DNA of 64,000 nucleotides from assembly GCA_963383645.1 (NCBI GenBank), contig OY726560.1, positions 68,821,023 through 68,885,022 on the forward strand. The letters run 5' to 3'. Positions 22,171-33,995 of this stretch are shown in pieces (the stretch's first letter is position 1; each line of letters begins with the position of its first letter). The DNA comes from Muscardinus avellanarius (lineage: Eukaryota; Chordata; Mammalia; Rodentia; Gliridae). Under the pieces are notes generated by a model that saw only the letters and a program-made list of their open reading frames with translations, made no database searches and had not been told where the DNA came from. Position numbers and translations under genes: made by a program.

Positions 22171-22485
22171 CCGCTAAGTGACTTCACATTAGCTTGAAGC
22201 TATGTGAATCTGTGTAGTTGCAGGAAATGAGACACTGAATAAGATCAGAAAGAGATGAAGATGTATAGAGAGAAACAGTTACAAGCATACAGTGCTCATT
22301 TGAATTTTGTAAAATTTGGTGTAAGTTATGTCACTTCCTCCTCTACTTGGGAAATTCTTGGAAAATCTTCATCCCAATGTTCCTTACTGTGCTATGGACT
22401 TTGTTTTGAAAGCTCTCTGTATTGTGGCAGCTAGGCCAAAGGAGAGAAAACATCTGCCACTTTTGAGAGGGATAATTAGAAATAT

Positions 22486-22487
<2 letters not shown>
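22171..22487. other. Unassigned intergenic stretch
   Basis: No gene or repeat that I recognise. Confidence 0.45.
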
Positions 22488-22531
<44 letters not shown>

Positions 22532-22553
22532 TCTCTCCCTCGTTCCCTCCCTT

Positions 22554-22612
<59 letters not shown>
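22488..22612. repeat. (CT)n polypyrimidine tract, 125 bp
   Basis: Almost pure CT with a short CCCTCCTCGTTCC-like interruption in the middle. Long mirror-symmetric polypyrimidine tracts of this kind can form triplex (H-DNA). Confidence 0.97.
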
Positions 22613-22615
<3 letters not shown>

Positions 22616-22739
22616 AAAGATTATATTTTTAATTTTTTTTCTGATCCTTTGATCTTTTGCATTTCAGTTCTTGGGTTTAATGCTGCAAATATTCTCTATA
22701 TTCTGCAACTTGTCTTCTTTTTATTTGTGTGTGTGTGCG

Positions 22740-22926
22740 GCGGGGGCTAGAACCCAGGGACATTCTCCCTCCAAACTACAACCCCAGCCCTATATTTTAT
22801 TCTTTATTTTGAAACAGGGTCTCACGAAGTTAGAGAAGGCCTCACTGAGTAGCTGAGACTACCAATAAACCTCCTGTGTCAGCCTCCCAAAATGCTGGGA
22901 TTACAAGCCTGAGCCACCAGCCGGGC
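22740..22926 (-). mobile_element. B1-dID SINE
   Basis: Antisense dimer from GGGGGCTAGAACCCAGGG to GAGCCACCAGCCGGGCT. A short GTGTGTGTG run precedes it, the complement of a CA-type tail. Confidence 0.92.
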
Positions 22927-23566
22927 TTGTAACTTGGCCTTTGTTTTTATGGAAATGAAGCTTTTAAGAATTATCCCTGATGGTGTGGTGTGTGATGAGT
23001 GCCTTGACTTTCACTGTTCTGCCTATTCTGTTGCATGATTGCAGTATCCACTCCCCTATCCCAAGTACTTCCAAGTGCAAACCATGCTGCCATAAAGTTC
23101 TTATCCAGGAAAGTTAGACTTTCCTGTGCTCTAAAACCTCTCCAACAATATAAACCTAGTGTTTAGGTTAGAGATGAGCAGGGCAGAGGATGGAACTGGA
23201 TGGATGGAGGAGGCCCAGGTCAGCCCTCATGAAAACGATTATGGAGATCCCCTGCCCAGCCGTGGTTACTGCATCACAGAGAAAGACATCGTCAGGAAGC
23301 AAAACCACTTTGTTGGCTGGACTGAGTGTATGCGCAGCAAACCACACGCCAGTCTGAAAGTACCCCCGGCAATTGCTATTCTAGTCTAATATCATTTACA
23401 TTACCATTTTAGATGCACACATGCTCAGGCTTAGGCATCAATGGGAAGTTCCAACAAAGAAAATTTAGTGCAGCTACACTGAACTGTGGCAAGTAATACA
23501 GCAGGAACTGCTATTTTTTAATGCATGGGGAGGGATATTTCCAGACTAAATATTAGAACTTGCTGT
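22927..23566. other. Unassigned stretch with a 76-codon frame
   Basis: An open frame at 23159-23389 includes CITEKDIVRKQNHFVGWTEC. I do not recognise it; there is no splice or promoter context, and its length is within chance for this composition. The rest shows nothing. Confidence 0.3.
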
Positions 23567-23675
23567 TTTGGTACTTGAGAGACTGAAAGAGGAAGATCAC
23601 AGATTTGAGGCCAGCCTCAGCAACTTAGACCTGTTTCAAATAGAATGCCTCTGGATTCAACCTCTAGTACCAAAG
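23567..23675 (+). mobile_element. Shortened B1-dID SINE
   Basis: It preserves CTTGAGAGACTGAAAGAGG, GAGGCCAGCCTCAGCAACTT and GAATGCCTCTGGATTCAACC, but the linker and the start of the ID half are deleted (CTGTTTCAAATAGAATGCC). Confidence 0.8.
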
Positions 23676-23709
23676 AGAGGGAGAAAGAGAGACAGACAGA
23701 CAGACAGAC

Positions 23710-23748
<39 letters not shown>

Positions 23749-23772
23749 GACAGAGAGACAGAGAGAGAGAGA
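23674..23772. repeat. (GA)n/(GACA)n purine-rich microsatellite
   Basis: Mixed GAGA and GACA units forming the expanded tail of the SINE fragment to its left. Confidence 0.95.
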
Positions 23773-24579
23773 TAAAGAACTCACCACTTGGAAGACTCTA
23801 TGACATGCCCATTCCTGGAGGGGCCTGTCTGTGCCTGTCTCTAGAACACAGCTCCATCTTTCTAAGTCATCCAGCTCTCTCATGACTCATTCACTTTACT
23901 TAATAAACTCTCTATGCTTATCCTATCCTTGTCTCCCATCGGAAATATAAAAACATCTTTTGGGAAAACAAAGCAGAAATTGCCACTGCCCAAGTAGCAA
24001 AGGAATTCTTGGTCCTGGGGGCACACATTATAAACTCATGGCGCACCATCACCTTACTTTCTAGTGGTTGTATAAATTTACAATCCCACAGCGTTGGAGA
24101 GTTTCTTTGCCGGAGGAGTCCTCATTCACACTGAAGAGGCAGCACCACAAGAGGTTCTGGTCTCAGTCCGATTCTCCCACTTCTTATACCGGTATTCAAT
24201 TCCTTCCTCTGTGTTATTTAAAGTGATAAATACCCCAGGGCCAACATAATGCTAGTTCTGCAGTTCATCGTCCTGATTTCCGGTTTCTCCTTTATTTCTG
24301 GCCCAAGGCAATTTCCCTGACTTTCTTAGCAGCTCAGCCATGCATTTATAAGGATGTTAGTTATAATTTATTGAGCAATTTTTAGTGTTTGTTGCTGGAG
24401 GTTTTTCAAGTTATCTGTACTACCAGCCTCTTAAATTCCTGACAGTGTTTTCAACACCTGACCAATCTTTAAACACCCCTAGATGTTTCTTTATGGTTAA
24501 AGAAAGTAAGTAAAATCAAATTAGCAACTACAATGAGCTATTAAATTCTTTTCCCCATGCTTTCATTAGTCAATATAGC
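23773..24579. other. Unassigned intergenic stretch
   Basis: Mostly nothing recognisable. A piece near 24045-24110 (GTATAAATTTACAATCCCAC) may be a scrap of antisense L1. Confidence 0.35.
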
Positions 24580-24659
24580 CATGAGCAATGCACCTCATCT
24601 CTGTGGGCCTTGGCTTCCTCATATGTAAGAAGAGAATGATAATAATGTTACCTATCCTG

Positions 24660-24660
<1 letters not shown>

Positions 24661-24702
<42 letters not shown>

Positions 24703-24708
24703 CGCGCA
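24661..24708. repeat. (GT)n(GC)n repeat
   Basis: About 17 GT units followed by about 6 CG units, alternating purine-pyrimidine that can adopt Z-DNA. It lies at the tail end of the adjacent antisense SINE and is most simply its expanded CA-type tail. Confidence 0.97.
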
Positions 24709-24711
24709 CCA

Positions 24712-24911
24712 GTGGGGTACTGGGGATTGAACCCAGAGAGCACTCTATCTTCAAGCTATACCCTCAGGCCTTTTTTGAGTTTTTGTTGGAAACACCGTCT
24801 CACCAAATAGCTGAGAGTCTTGCTAAATTGCTGAGGCTGGCCTTGGACCTACAATCCTCCAGTCTCAGCCCTCCAAGTACTGGGATTACAAGCATGCACC
24901 ACCACACTTGA
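24712..24911 (-). mobile_element. B1-dID SINE inside the MIR
   Basis: Antisense dimer from GGGGTACTGGGGATTGAACC to CACCACACTTGAT, with the doubled CTGAGAGTCTTGCTAAATTG middle segment. Confidence 0.92.
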
Positions 24912-24985
24912 TGAGCTACTATATAAAAGTTCTAGAATTGAATCTGACAAATAGCATGAACTATGTAAACATTTAGTAAACAAAT

Positions 24986-26096
24986 AAAGTAAAATAATGA
25001 ATATTAAACCTGCATTTTTTATGATGAATGGCTTTTATCTAAAAGCAAATCTGTGTCCCAGCATACAAGTGAAGTAGTTGGTGTCCACCATGGCCGAGAC
25101 AAAAAATTGCCTGCTGAACCTATTGAGAATTGCCTGTTACAGGGGCCTGAGAGAAAACATGTTAAGAGACAATAAGAGGATAAAGAGGAGGCAGAAAAAC
25201 AAGATAAATGAGGACGCACTCTTCCTCCTGACCTGGAGGTGGCCTGAGTGTACAGCAGGCTCTTCCGTGGACTCTTTCCTCCCTTCTTCCTTTTTTCACT
25301 TTCTGCTTCAGCCACACAACTTACTGCTTTGCAGGTTTAAAGAGGCAAAATACTGTAAAAATATTTATTTTAGTCTAGAGTACTCAATGTCTACCTCGAT
25401 GCCCAGCCACAAGGATCTGACCTTTTGTAAGAATGGGACATTAGACAAAGTTCACTTGGTACTGTTCCTGTGCTATTGTGTTATGTGCTGTCATTATTCT
25501 CTTACTTTCTTTCAAAACTCAAAAATTTAACAAATTTACTTTAATAATCTCATTTACTTTTATGGGGAATTCATGAATAGGGCAGCATCCCACGTGTGAG
25601 AGAGAAAGGCACTCAGGGAGCTGAGTGGAGCGGACTAGCAGGGGAAGACCTTTCTGAAATGGTGGCCTTAAAGTTGAAATCAAACTGATAAAATCCTGCT
25701 CTGCAAAACATGGGAGGAAAGGGCACCCCAGACAGAGGGAACAGCCAACCAACAGGTCCTGGGCAAGAGCGCGCGTGGCCTGTTAAGGTGCTATAGGCAC
25801 AGTGGTGATGAGCAAAGCAGAAAGAATTGAAAAAGAAAATCTCATCATAGTTTTGCAGTATCCCAATGAGAGATATTGCTGATTTGGACTAGTGAGATAA
25901 GCAGTAGAGAGAGGCCGGACAGGTGTCTGTCCCTACCTTAGAAATAGTGCCCGCACTCACGAATGGGGGGCAGGTAGGTAAAGGACTCAGGTTTTTTCAT
26001 CCCCTCCCTGGATCATGAGCTTCACAAACACACAGGCCATACTGATTGTGTTCACCTGGCACAGGATACATGGTGAATGAAATAATTAATTAATTG
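24986..26096. other. Unassigned intergenic stretch
   Basis: A 150-codon open frame at 25078-25530 has no domain, splice or codon evidence. The part at about 25680-25960 (GGAAAGGGCACCCCAGACAG, ATTTGGACTAGTGAG) resembles an old mammalian interspersed repeat that I cannot name. Confidence 0.35.
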
Positions 26097-26297
26097 GCCG
26101 GGCATGGTGGCGCACGCTTGTAATCCTCGCGCTTGGGAGGCAGAGACAGGAGGATCGCGCAGGTTCGAAGCCAGCCGCGCGCGCTGGCTTAAGAGACCCT
26201 GTTTCCAAATAAAAATGTAAAAATAGGTCTGCGAGTGTAGCCCGGAGGTAGAAGGGCTTCCAGGAACCCCAGTACCACCAAATAATAATAATAATAA
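26097..26297 (+). mobile_element. CpG-rich B1-dID SINE
   Basis: GCCGGGCATGGTGGCGCACG, CTCGCGCTTGGGAGGC, GCGCGCGCTGGCTTAAGAG and AGCCCGGAGGTAGAAGGGC, ending in an AAT repeat tail. It retains more than ten CpG sites, a sign of youth. Confidence 0.96.
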
Positions 26298-27059
26298 ATT
26301 AACTAATGAACAAATAAAACTATAGGAAACAGGGCAGAAGGACATCAGGGCAGTATTCACAGAGGTGGGGTGCCCCACCAAGGTTTAGAAAGGCCATCTG
26401 AAGTTTGTCAAGTGAGCAAGGAAGAACACTGAGGGATGAGGGAACAGCATTGCAGAGGAGGAAGAAACACAAAATCAACCACACAGCATCACTCAAGGAC
26501 CTGCTCCGTCCAAGGGAAATTGCTACCTCCATCACTACCCCAGATTCCAGAGATGACTGAGTGGAGAGGACACCACCCTGATTCATAGACAAACAATGAG
26601 AGCTGCAAAGAAGGGATGAAGGAGAAAAAAATTCCAAACCCAGATGCTCCAGCCCAAAGCCACACTGATTCCTGCAGAAGGCAGAAAGCTATCCAGCACA
26701 GCATTTGAGGAAGTTATAGGATCTTACTAAAATCTAATATCACCTCCACAACACCCAGAGCTCCCCTTCATTGTTTTATGCATTCAGCACAACACTGTGC
26801 CTCCTCATCTTAAAATGAGCAGTCTGCTCCTCTGTGAAACATCTTGTGAAATTGTCTTTCTACCAATCACAAGCACCTTTGAATGAGGTAAAGAACAAAG
26901 AGAACATACATTTTATGATATAAGGCAAAAGGTCATAAATACACACAAGTAGTATTAAATGTTACAAGCATGAATTGGATGCCAGGCCTCTTCTCCCATG
27001 TCTTCATCTCTGCCCCCACTGCCCTGCTCAGGGCAAGCTAGCAAAAGAAAGGATGCTAA
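26298..27059. other. Unassigned intergenic stretch
   Basis: Minus-strand frames of 105 and 71 codons (26320-26704) overlap each other and show no recognisable motif. Nothing else seen. Confidence 0.4.
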
Positions 27060-27264
27060 ATGGTTTAAGTATTAGATTATCTGTCTTCTTTCGTTCAACA
27101 TAAGGTTTTTGAGATTTAGTCATATTATCATATGCCAATACTTGGTTCTTTGTATTGTTTAGTAGTATTCTATGAATGATTATGTCATAGCCCCACCATC
27201 ACCAGCCCTGCTTATCCATTCTTTCATATTAAAGGATCTTGGGAGTATTTTTTACATTTTTATT

Positions 27265-27450
27265 TTTGATGCTGGGGATTGAACCCAGGGACATTCTATC
27301 TCTGAGTGACACCCCTATTTTTTTTTTAAACAGGGTCTCACTGAGTTGCTGAGAGCCTCTCTAAGTTGTTGAGGCTGACCTTGCACCTATGACCCTTCTG
27401 TCTCAGCCTCCTAAGTACTGGAATTATCAATGTGTGCCACCACATCTGGT
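27265..27450 (-). mobile_element. B1-dID SINE
   Basis: Antisense dimer from GATGCTGGGGATTGAACCC to CACCACATCTGGTT, in the old LINE. Confidence 0.92.
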
Positions 27451-27588
27451 TTACTCTTTGTTTTGAAATGAGATCTTGCTAGTTTTTTGAGAGTTTTACT
27501 ATGTTGCTAAGGCTGTACTCGAACCTACAATCCTCCTGTCTCAGCCTCCCAAGTACTAGGATTACATGTTTGTGCTATGACGTCTGGG
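27451..27588 (-). mobile_element. B1 half of a SINE
   Basis: Antisense B1 half and linker only (TCTTTGTTTTGAAATGAG to GCTATGACGTCTGGGT), directly abutting the full dimer before it. Its ID half is absent, as in the arrangement at 16212-16545. Confidence 0.85.
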
Positions 27589-28722
27589 TCCTATTTTCCA
27601 CTTGTGATTATCATGAGTATAGTAGATGTGGTTGGTTTTGTATAAATATTTGTGTGTGCATATATGTGTACAATTATACATATACACATATACATAATGC
27701 ATATATACAATTAGTTTATATATGTATGACATTGTATGTATACAATTGCTGAATTATAGGTTAGTGTATGATTAGTTTTACAAGAAAATGCAAGATTTTT
27801 CCAAAATAGTTATTCCATTTTACACTCCCACCAACCATAGATGAGATTTCCAGTTGCTATATATTCCTGCCCAAATTTGGTATTGATAATCTCTCAAGAT
27901 TGTAGTCATCCTGAGGCATGTGTAAGGCTGTCTCTATGTAATTCAAATCTGCACTTACCTGGTGATGATTGAAATTAAACATGTTTTCATGTTCATCGTT
28001 CATGCATGAAAATTGTTGGTGCATCTATTCAGTTCCTATGTCAATTTGTATTGAATTATCTTTTTATTATCGAGTTCTACAATTTCTTTATATATCCTGT
28101 ATATTTGTCAGATTCATGCTTACAATATATATTATCTTAATCTGGGGTATGCCTTCTCATTTTTTAATGGTGCTTTCTGTTAAGCAGTTTTTAATTTTAA
28201 TCAAGTCTACCTTAGTAAACTTTTCTTTTATGGTTTTTATGTTTCATGTCTTGGAACTTTGCTTTCCTAAAGATAATATCCTAAATATTTCTTAAAGGTA
28301 ATATCTGATGTGTCCTTTAAAATATTTACAGTTTATGTTTTATTATTATTCAGTTCAAAACATTATAGAAGTTCTTTCATAACTGCTTTATTAAAGAAAT
28401 TAGAGCAGTTTCTATAATGTTAAGTAGTTTCCTATGTGTCCTATTGCTTTTGATTTCCAGTTTAGTTCTGTTAAGTTAAATAAGGTATTATGTATGTTCT
28501 CAACCCTTCTAAATGTGTTAGAACTTATTGAGAGTATCTATCTTGTTGAGAGCATCATGTTTATTTGAAAAGAATGTGTATTCTGTGGTTGAGTCCAGTG
28601 TTCTATAAATACGATTTTGGTCAAAGTAACTGGTAGTTTCTTCAGCTCTGTGTTTTATTGATTATTTTATCTCATTCTATCAATTGCTAAAATAGTAGTG
28701 TTAAAAATCTTCAACTTCAGGA

Positions 28723-28910
28723 GCCAGGCCTGGTGGCACATGTCTGTAATCACAGGCCTGTAATTCCAGATACTCATGAGACTGAAACGGGAGAATCACA
28801 ATATGAGGCCAGCCTCAGAAACTTAGCAAGACCCTGTCACACATTAACAAATAAACAGAAAATGGCTGTTGGTGTAGCACAGTGGTTCAATTTCCAGTGC
28901 TTAGAAAAAA
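28723..28910 (+). mobile_element. B1-dID SINE, diverged
   Basis: GCCAGGCCTGGTGGCACATG, an extra repeated CTGTAAT, AGAAACTTAGCAAGACC and a short ID half GGTGTAGCACAGTGGTTC. Confidence 0.85.
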
Positions 28911-29011
28911 GTCTTCGACTATGACTAGAGAATTATTTCTCTTTTTGATCCTATCATAATTGTTTCATAAATTTTGAAGCTGTTAAGAGATAATAAAATC
29001 ATTTGTAGAAA

Positions 29012-29204
29012 GCTGGGCGTGGTGGCGCATGCTTGTAATCCCTGTGCTTGGGAGGCAGAAACAGGAGGATGCGCAGGTTCGAAGCCAGCCACGTGGGCTT
29101 AAGAGATCCTGTTTCCAAATTTAAAAAAAAAAGTATAAAATAGGTCTGGGAGTGTAGCCCAGAGGTAGAAGGGCTTCCAGGAACCCCAGTACCACACACA
29201 CAAA
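29012..29204 (+). mobile_element. CpG-rich B1-dID SINE
   Basis: GCTGGGCGTGGTGGCGCATG to AGGAACCCCAGTACCACAC. A perfect 15-bp target-site duplication AAAATCATTTGTAGA flanks it (28995-29009 and 29205-29219). Confidence 0.97.
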
Positions 29205-31488
29205 AAAATCATTTGTAGATATTGTCTTTCTAATGAATGGATCCTTTTAGTATTATGAAATATTTTCTTTGTTTCCAGTGCTCATAATTTCTTCGGGAAA
29301 ATCTAAATTTTGATGTGGTATTATTTCCCTACAACCTGAAGACTTCCCACTAGCATTTTTCAAGAAGTTTGTCTGCTGGTGACAAATTCTTTGTTATCTC
29401 AAATTGCATTTATTTTGCCTTCAGTTTTTATGGATATAGAATTTTTACTTGAAATATTTTTTCTCTTCTTTCAGAGGTAGGAAATGCTATTCTGCCTTGC
29501 TCACCACTACACTATGTGTTGCTTTCCTTTAGATGTTTTCAATACTTTCTCATTTTTTTATGATCAGTACTTTCATTACATTGAACCAAAATTTGGTTAT
29601 ATGTTTTCTTTTCCAACTTGGAGTACACAATTTTTAAGAGTAGCCTATTAAAATATAGTTGGCATACAATACATAGCACAAATATACATTTGGATAGATT
29701 CTGCCATACATATGGAGTCAAAAAACCATCACTACAATCAAAACACTGAATACTCTATTACTCCAGAAGGTCTCCTTCTGTTCTCAGTAATTCCTTTCAT
29801 CTTCCACCCAATCCAAACACTCCTACTCATCTCCTTTCTGACAGTTTTCACTTCATATACTTTTTAATCTAACTACTTCAATCTGTGTAATTATTTTGAG
29901 ACTCATGCATTATCATGTGTACCAATAGTTATTTCTTCTCATCACTAAATAGAAGTCTATTCTGCCTAGATGTCATCATGTGGACATCCATAGTCTGTTG
30001 ATGGACATTTGATGGTTTCTACTTTGGGTTCATTGCAAACAGAGGTGTTATAAACATTCATGCATATTCTTCTTATTTATTTTGAGTAAATACCTAAGCG
30101 GAGGAATGCCTAGGTCATTTAACTGGTACATGTTTAACATTGTAATGAATTACCAAACTGCTTTCAAGGCATGGTTACCATTTTGGCATAGTTGTGTATA
30201 TATTTTAAAATCTTTCCCATTATTTCCAATATTTTATCACTTTTTAGTTCAATCTCTCTTATTGTCTTTTTTATTTCATGGTTTATACTTTGCTATTTTT
30301 CTTTGGTGAGCAATTCTGGATTATATCCTGGACATAAACTCTATAATTTAAAGACTCTGGTTCTTCTATATTTACTCAAGTTGTGCTCACTTTTGTAAGA
30401 AATTAACTTGGTTTGGCTGAAATGGAATATTTGCCGTTTGGAGTCTGCTTTATAGATGCATGGATATTCCAATGGCCTTTATGGAAACTCCATTTCACCC
30501 TCAGTAATAGAGGTCTCTTTCTCATGTGCAATCTGTGTGATTGTCATACCAAACTACATCTGTTTTGCCAAATAGATCCTCATTTTGTTTTTTTTTTTTA
30601 CACTTGCATGGCTTGCACAGAATACTTTCTCCCTAAAATGCTCCTTTTTTTTTTCTCTATTTAGCTAAAGAACTTCTACTTTCCCTCAATAGTTGGCAGA
30701 GTAATCGCTTCTTCTGAGGACCTCTGATTTCTCCAGACAGTCTCATTCTGACTTATCCTTCTGGGCTTCCCCAAACAGTACATTTACCTCTAAAACATCA
30801 TTTGTATACCCCCTTTAACAGCTTGTGATTTTAATAAAGTCAGGGACTCGTGTGTTTTATGAAACCATCTTAGCATTCCCATTTTGGCCAAAGATATTCA
30901 TCATATCATTTACATTCCATGTTCAATCTGGTTGTTAAGAGTCTGACTTTCCAGCTGAAAGCTTTTTTTTTTAAATGGAATTACATTTAGTTGAAAAATA
31001 TACATAAGTGTGTTTGTGTCTTCTTATTAACATTGTGGGAAAGTATTATCTAAAGCTATTTTATATTCAAGTACTTGAAATCCTGTTATGATAATATAGA
31101 GTATCATTCTGCAAACTCAATGTATTCATTATAGGTGGCACAGAGTCTTTTGGCCTTGGTGTAATATGATTTTTATTGTGAAATTCAGGAAAGATGATTA
31201 TTTTGGTAATGAATTTGCAAGTATGTGTCCCTATTTTGAAAAGTGGTACATTCATGCATTTAGCTGTCCACAGATAAATAAGCAGATTTTAGGTATTATA
31301 GACTTTTACTTAAAGATAGAGATGGAATGACTGCTTATTATGCATGGAAGCTTGTTTTATTTATAAGTGACAAACCTTGGGTCTATTGTATAGACTGAAC
31401 CCAATTATTTTTCCAGATTGTCATGTTACTAAATTTTTTGAAGAAGAGTTCAGCAGCTGTTGTGTGAATCTGCTGCAACATTAAGGGG

Positions 31489-31489
<1 letters not shown>

Positions 31490-31545
<56 letters not shown>

Positions 31546-31554
31546 TATACATAT
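31490..31554. repeat. (AT)n plus short (AC)n repeat
   Basis: About 24 AT units followed by ACACACATATACATAT. Confidence 0.97.
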
Positions 31555-32524
31555 CCCCAAAGTAAAAACATCTTGTAGAATGTTTCAACATTCTGTATAA
31601 TTCTTCAGGGATTGCAAATAGATGCAAATAACTCATAAGCATGAGAAACTTGACATGATAAAGAGGTACAATTACAAATATCATAAGATGGCACTTTGCA
31701 ACAACTGGAGAAACGTAGAAAACATTTGAACATGAAATTATAAAAGAGTCTGTCTTCATTTCAATGTGTCTAGTATAAGTTTTATAACACTCAAACGAAA
31801 TACATCTCTGAAAATAAGCCTGCCGCCAATTTCCTGAGAATTCTTATAAATTTTCTCACTCTAAAAGTGAAGTAGTGAAAATGTAACCATGAGACTATTT
31901 GCTAAAATCAAATGGAATCTAGATAATCAAAGACACAGGAAGGTTTAAACATAATTAAAGCAACAATAACATGCTAGTGTTTTACATTTGTGATCCTAAT
32001 AACATTTACAACAATTTGATAAAAGTAAAGGGAGAAAGATTAGAATTATGGTAAAATATGTATACATACCTTCAGGCCCCACCAGGATTACAAAAACTTC
32101 TTACAAAACCAATTATAAGAATGATCCCAGACACCTGACCATATTAACTTCCAGCATCTTTCCTTGGAAAACCAAATTCAATTGGTTTGGGGTAGCTTCT
32201 AGGAATCTGACTTTAACAAGTAATCCAGATAACCCTTACCATTACTGAAGCTTAAGAGATATTGCTGCATAGACCACAGTTACAAATGAAATCCAGTAGA
32301 TGCCAAACATCTGCTTTTTCTTATGTTTATAATTGTCATAAACACTATAGTTTTAGTTTTAGGCTTTAAAAGTTGAAATTAGCTATTTATTTTCAGTTGT
32401 AAGAGCTCAAAGATTTCCCTGCTCCCAGAAGCTTTCAAATTGAGGTCCCATCTTCCAAGCACAATCCATAAAAATAATTAAAATATCTTGCAGAACTAGA
32501 TATGGAGTAATGGATGGGTATTTG

Positions 32525-32539
32525 GATGGATAGATAGAT

Positions 32540-32575
<36 letters not shown>

Positions 32576-32581
32576 CATACA

Positions 32582-32612
<31 letters not shown>
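32525..32612. repeat. (GATA)n(CATA)n compound microsatellite
   Basis: About twelve GATA units switch to about nine CATA units. Confidence 0.97.
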
Positions 32613-32613
<1 letters not shown>

Positions 32614-32737
32614 ACAGAAACATCACTGAGAGTTACTAAGGACTCCATTTGTCAGGGAAGAACCATCATGGTAGTTCATTTGTCAAGGAACCAAACGGAA
32701 AGTAACAATGAGGACTTTTTCACATACTCTAATACTA

Positions 32738-33175
32738 AATGTATTAGTCAGCTTTTCTTCACTGTGACAAATACTGCAGAAAATCAACTCAGAGGAGAAA
32801 GTATTTATTTCCACCTATAGTTTTAGAAGTTTCATTCCACAGCAGGCAGGCTTCAAGGCATAAACCTCACAGTAAAACGGTGTGGTGGAGAAAAGCTCTT
32901 CAGCTCAAGGCATCTAGAAAGAGAGAGACAGAGACTGTGTGTGTTAGGGAGTGGATGTGGGGGTAGGGACACCATGGATAAGAAATACCTTTTCAGGGCA
33001 CATCCCCAGTGACCATCCATGTCCCATCTGCCCACAGTCTCCACCTCCTCCCAACATCCATTGCACTATAAGAGGATGAATTCACTGATGAGGTCAGAGC
33101 CCTCAGGACCACTTCCCAAAGCCCCACCTCTGAGCATAACTGCACTGGGACCAAGCCTTCAACAACAAAGATGAG
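32738..33175 (-). mobile_element. MaLR-type LTR, antisense
   Basis: ATTAGTCAGCTTTTCTTCAC then AGAGGAGAAAGTATTTATTT, GTGGTGGAGAAAAGCTC and CCCCACCTCTGAGC: the reversed 3' end and body of a MaLR LTR. It has no internal region. Confidence 0.85.
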
Positions 33176-33995
33176 GCCTAAGAGATAAAGATTTTATCTT
33201 TTGGTGGCTTCCCCAATGTCTCATGCTTTCCCCCATGGGGAAAACCAAAGGCAAGAAAGATGTATTAGCACATATCTCAAGCCCAAACAACCTTGAACAA
33301 AAGGCTCTCACCATTTCATTTTACAGATCCTTGGAAGAGGAAGCCTGAGATGCAAAAGTACTGAGAGAAAGTGGGGAAGAATGTCTTCAAGGCTTCCCCA
33401 TAAGTAGGTCACAACAGAGGTCCCTACACACATTTCAGTCAAGTCCCCTCTCCCTTCCCAGTAAATTTTCAGAGTGGAGGCACCTAGTCTAGGAATACAT
33501 GTGTCAAGGGTTATGGAAGGCTGAGGAATAGAGACAGAGGAGTGGTGATGAGTCCCTGATGGCAGCTCCCTCCGGACACTATGAGGCACTGCCCTGTATA
33601 CATGACACCTCATGCACCATCCCTGGTGTGAGGCGCTCAGCTTTCGCCATGAGGCAGACAGTTGAAGCCTTTGTCATTTTCTATGGTTGAGTCTGAAAGA
33701 TCACACATAAGATTTTTGGCCTATGACCCTACTTCCTAAAAGCCAATATAAATAATTTGTATTTTCTTTAAATTGGAATGTTCTCTTCTAAGAAATAGAT
33801 CTGTATGGCTATATCTATGAAAAAATAGTTCACAATGAAGATAAATGAGTTAGCGAGTTACAGACTGGTTAATAGCCTGATAGTTAGCACTGACTTCAGT
33901 GGACCATGACCATATTTTCAAGAAGTACTATTTCATATATTAATTCATTTTTATCTAAACAGTAAAATAATAATCATCCTACACAAGTATCACCA
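33176..33995. other. Unassigned intergenic stretch
   Basis: A 101-codon minus frame (33308-33613) lacks any recognisable motif. Nothing else identified. Confidence 0.45.

Larger units (their letters stand above)
24580..24985 (-). mobile_element. MIR SINE split by a younger SINE
   Basis: CCTTGGCTTCCTCATATGTA, then GAATGATAATAATGTTACC, is MIR in antisense orientation. After the interruption, AAAGTTCTAGAATTGAATC, ACAAATAGCATGAAC and TTTAGTAAACAAAT resume the 5' MIR text. The intervening 24661-24911 is a GT/GC repeat and a B1-dID copy. Confidence 0.75.
27060..30380 (-). mobile_element. Old L1/HAL1-type LINE, antisense
   Basis: Reading the plus strand gives reversed L1 3' sequence: TAGTAGTATTCTATGAATG, TGCTTATCCATTC, then TTACACTCCCACCAACC, TTCTACAATTTCTTTATATA, AAAAGAATGTGTATTCTG, and a second reversed 3'-like block at 29640-30130 (GTCTGTTGATGGACATTTG, GAGTAAATACCTAAG). 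The two blocks suggest at least two old LINE insertions side by side. No frame survives. It is interrupted by SINEs at 27265, 27451, 28723 and 29012 and by an AT/TATG-rich run at 27650-27760. Confidence 0.75.
30381..32737. other. Unassigned intergenic stretch
   Basis: AT-rich, without a supported gene. An 83-codon frame at 30413-30664 is not recognisable. Two microsatellites are listed separately; the remainder shows nothing. Confidence 0.45.

Noticed and set aside
22328..22750. 140-codon frame with a serine/leucine repeat
   Set aside because: It is encoded mainly by the CT microsatellite and then the edge of an antisense SINE.
32407..32626. Minus-strand frames rich in MYVC and YLSI repeats
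   Set aside because: They are translations of the GATA/CATA microsatellite.
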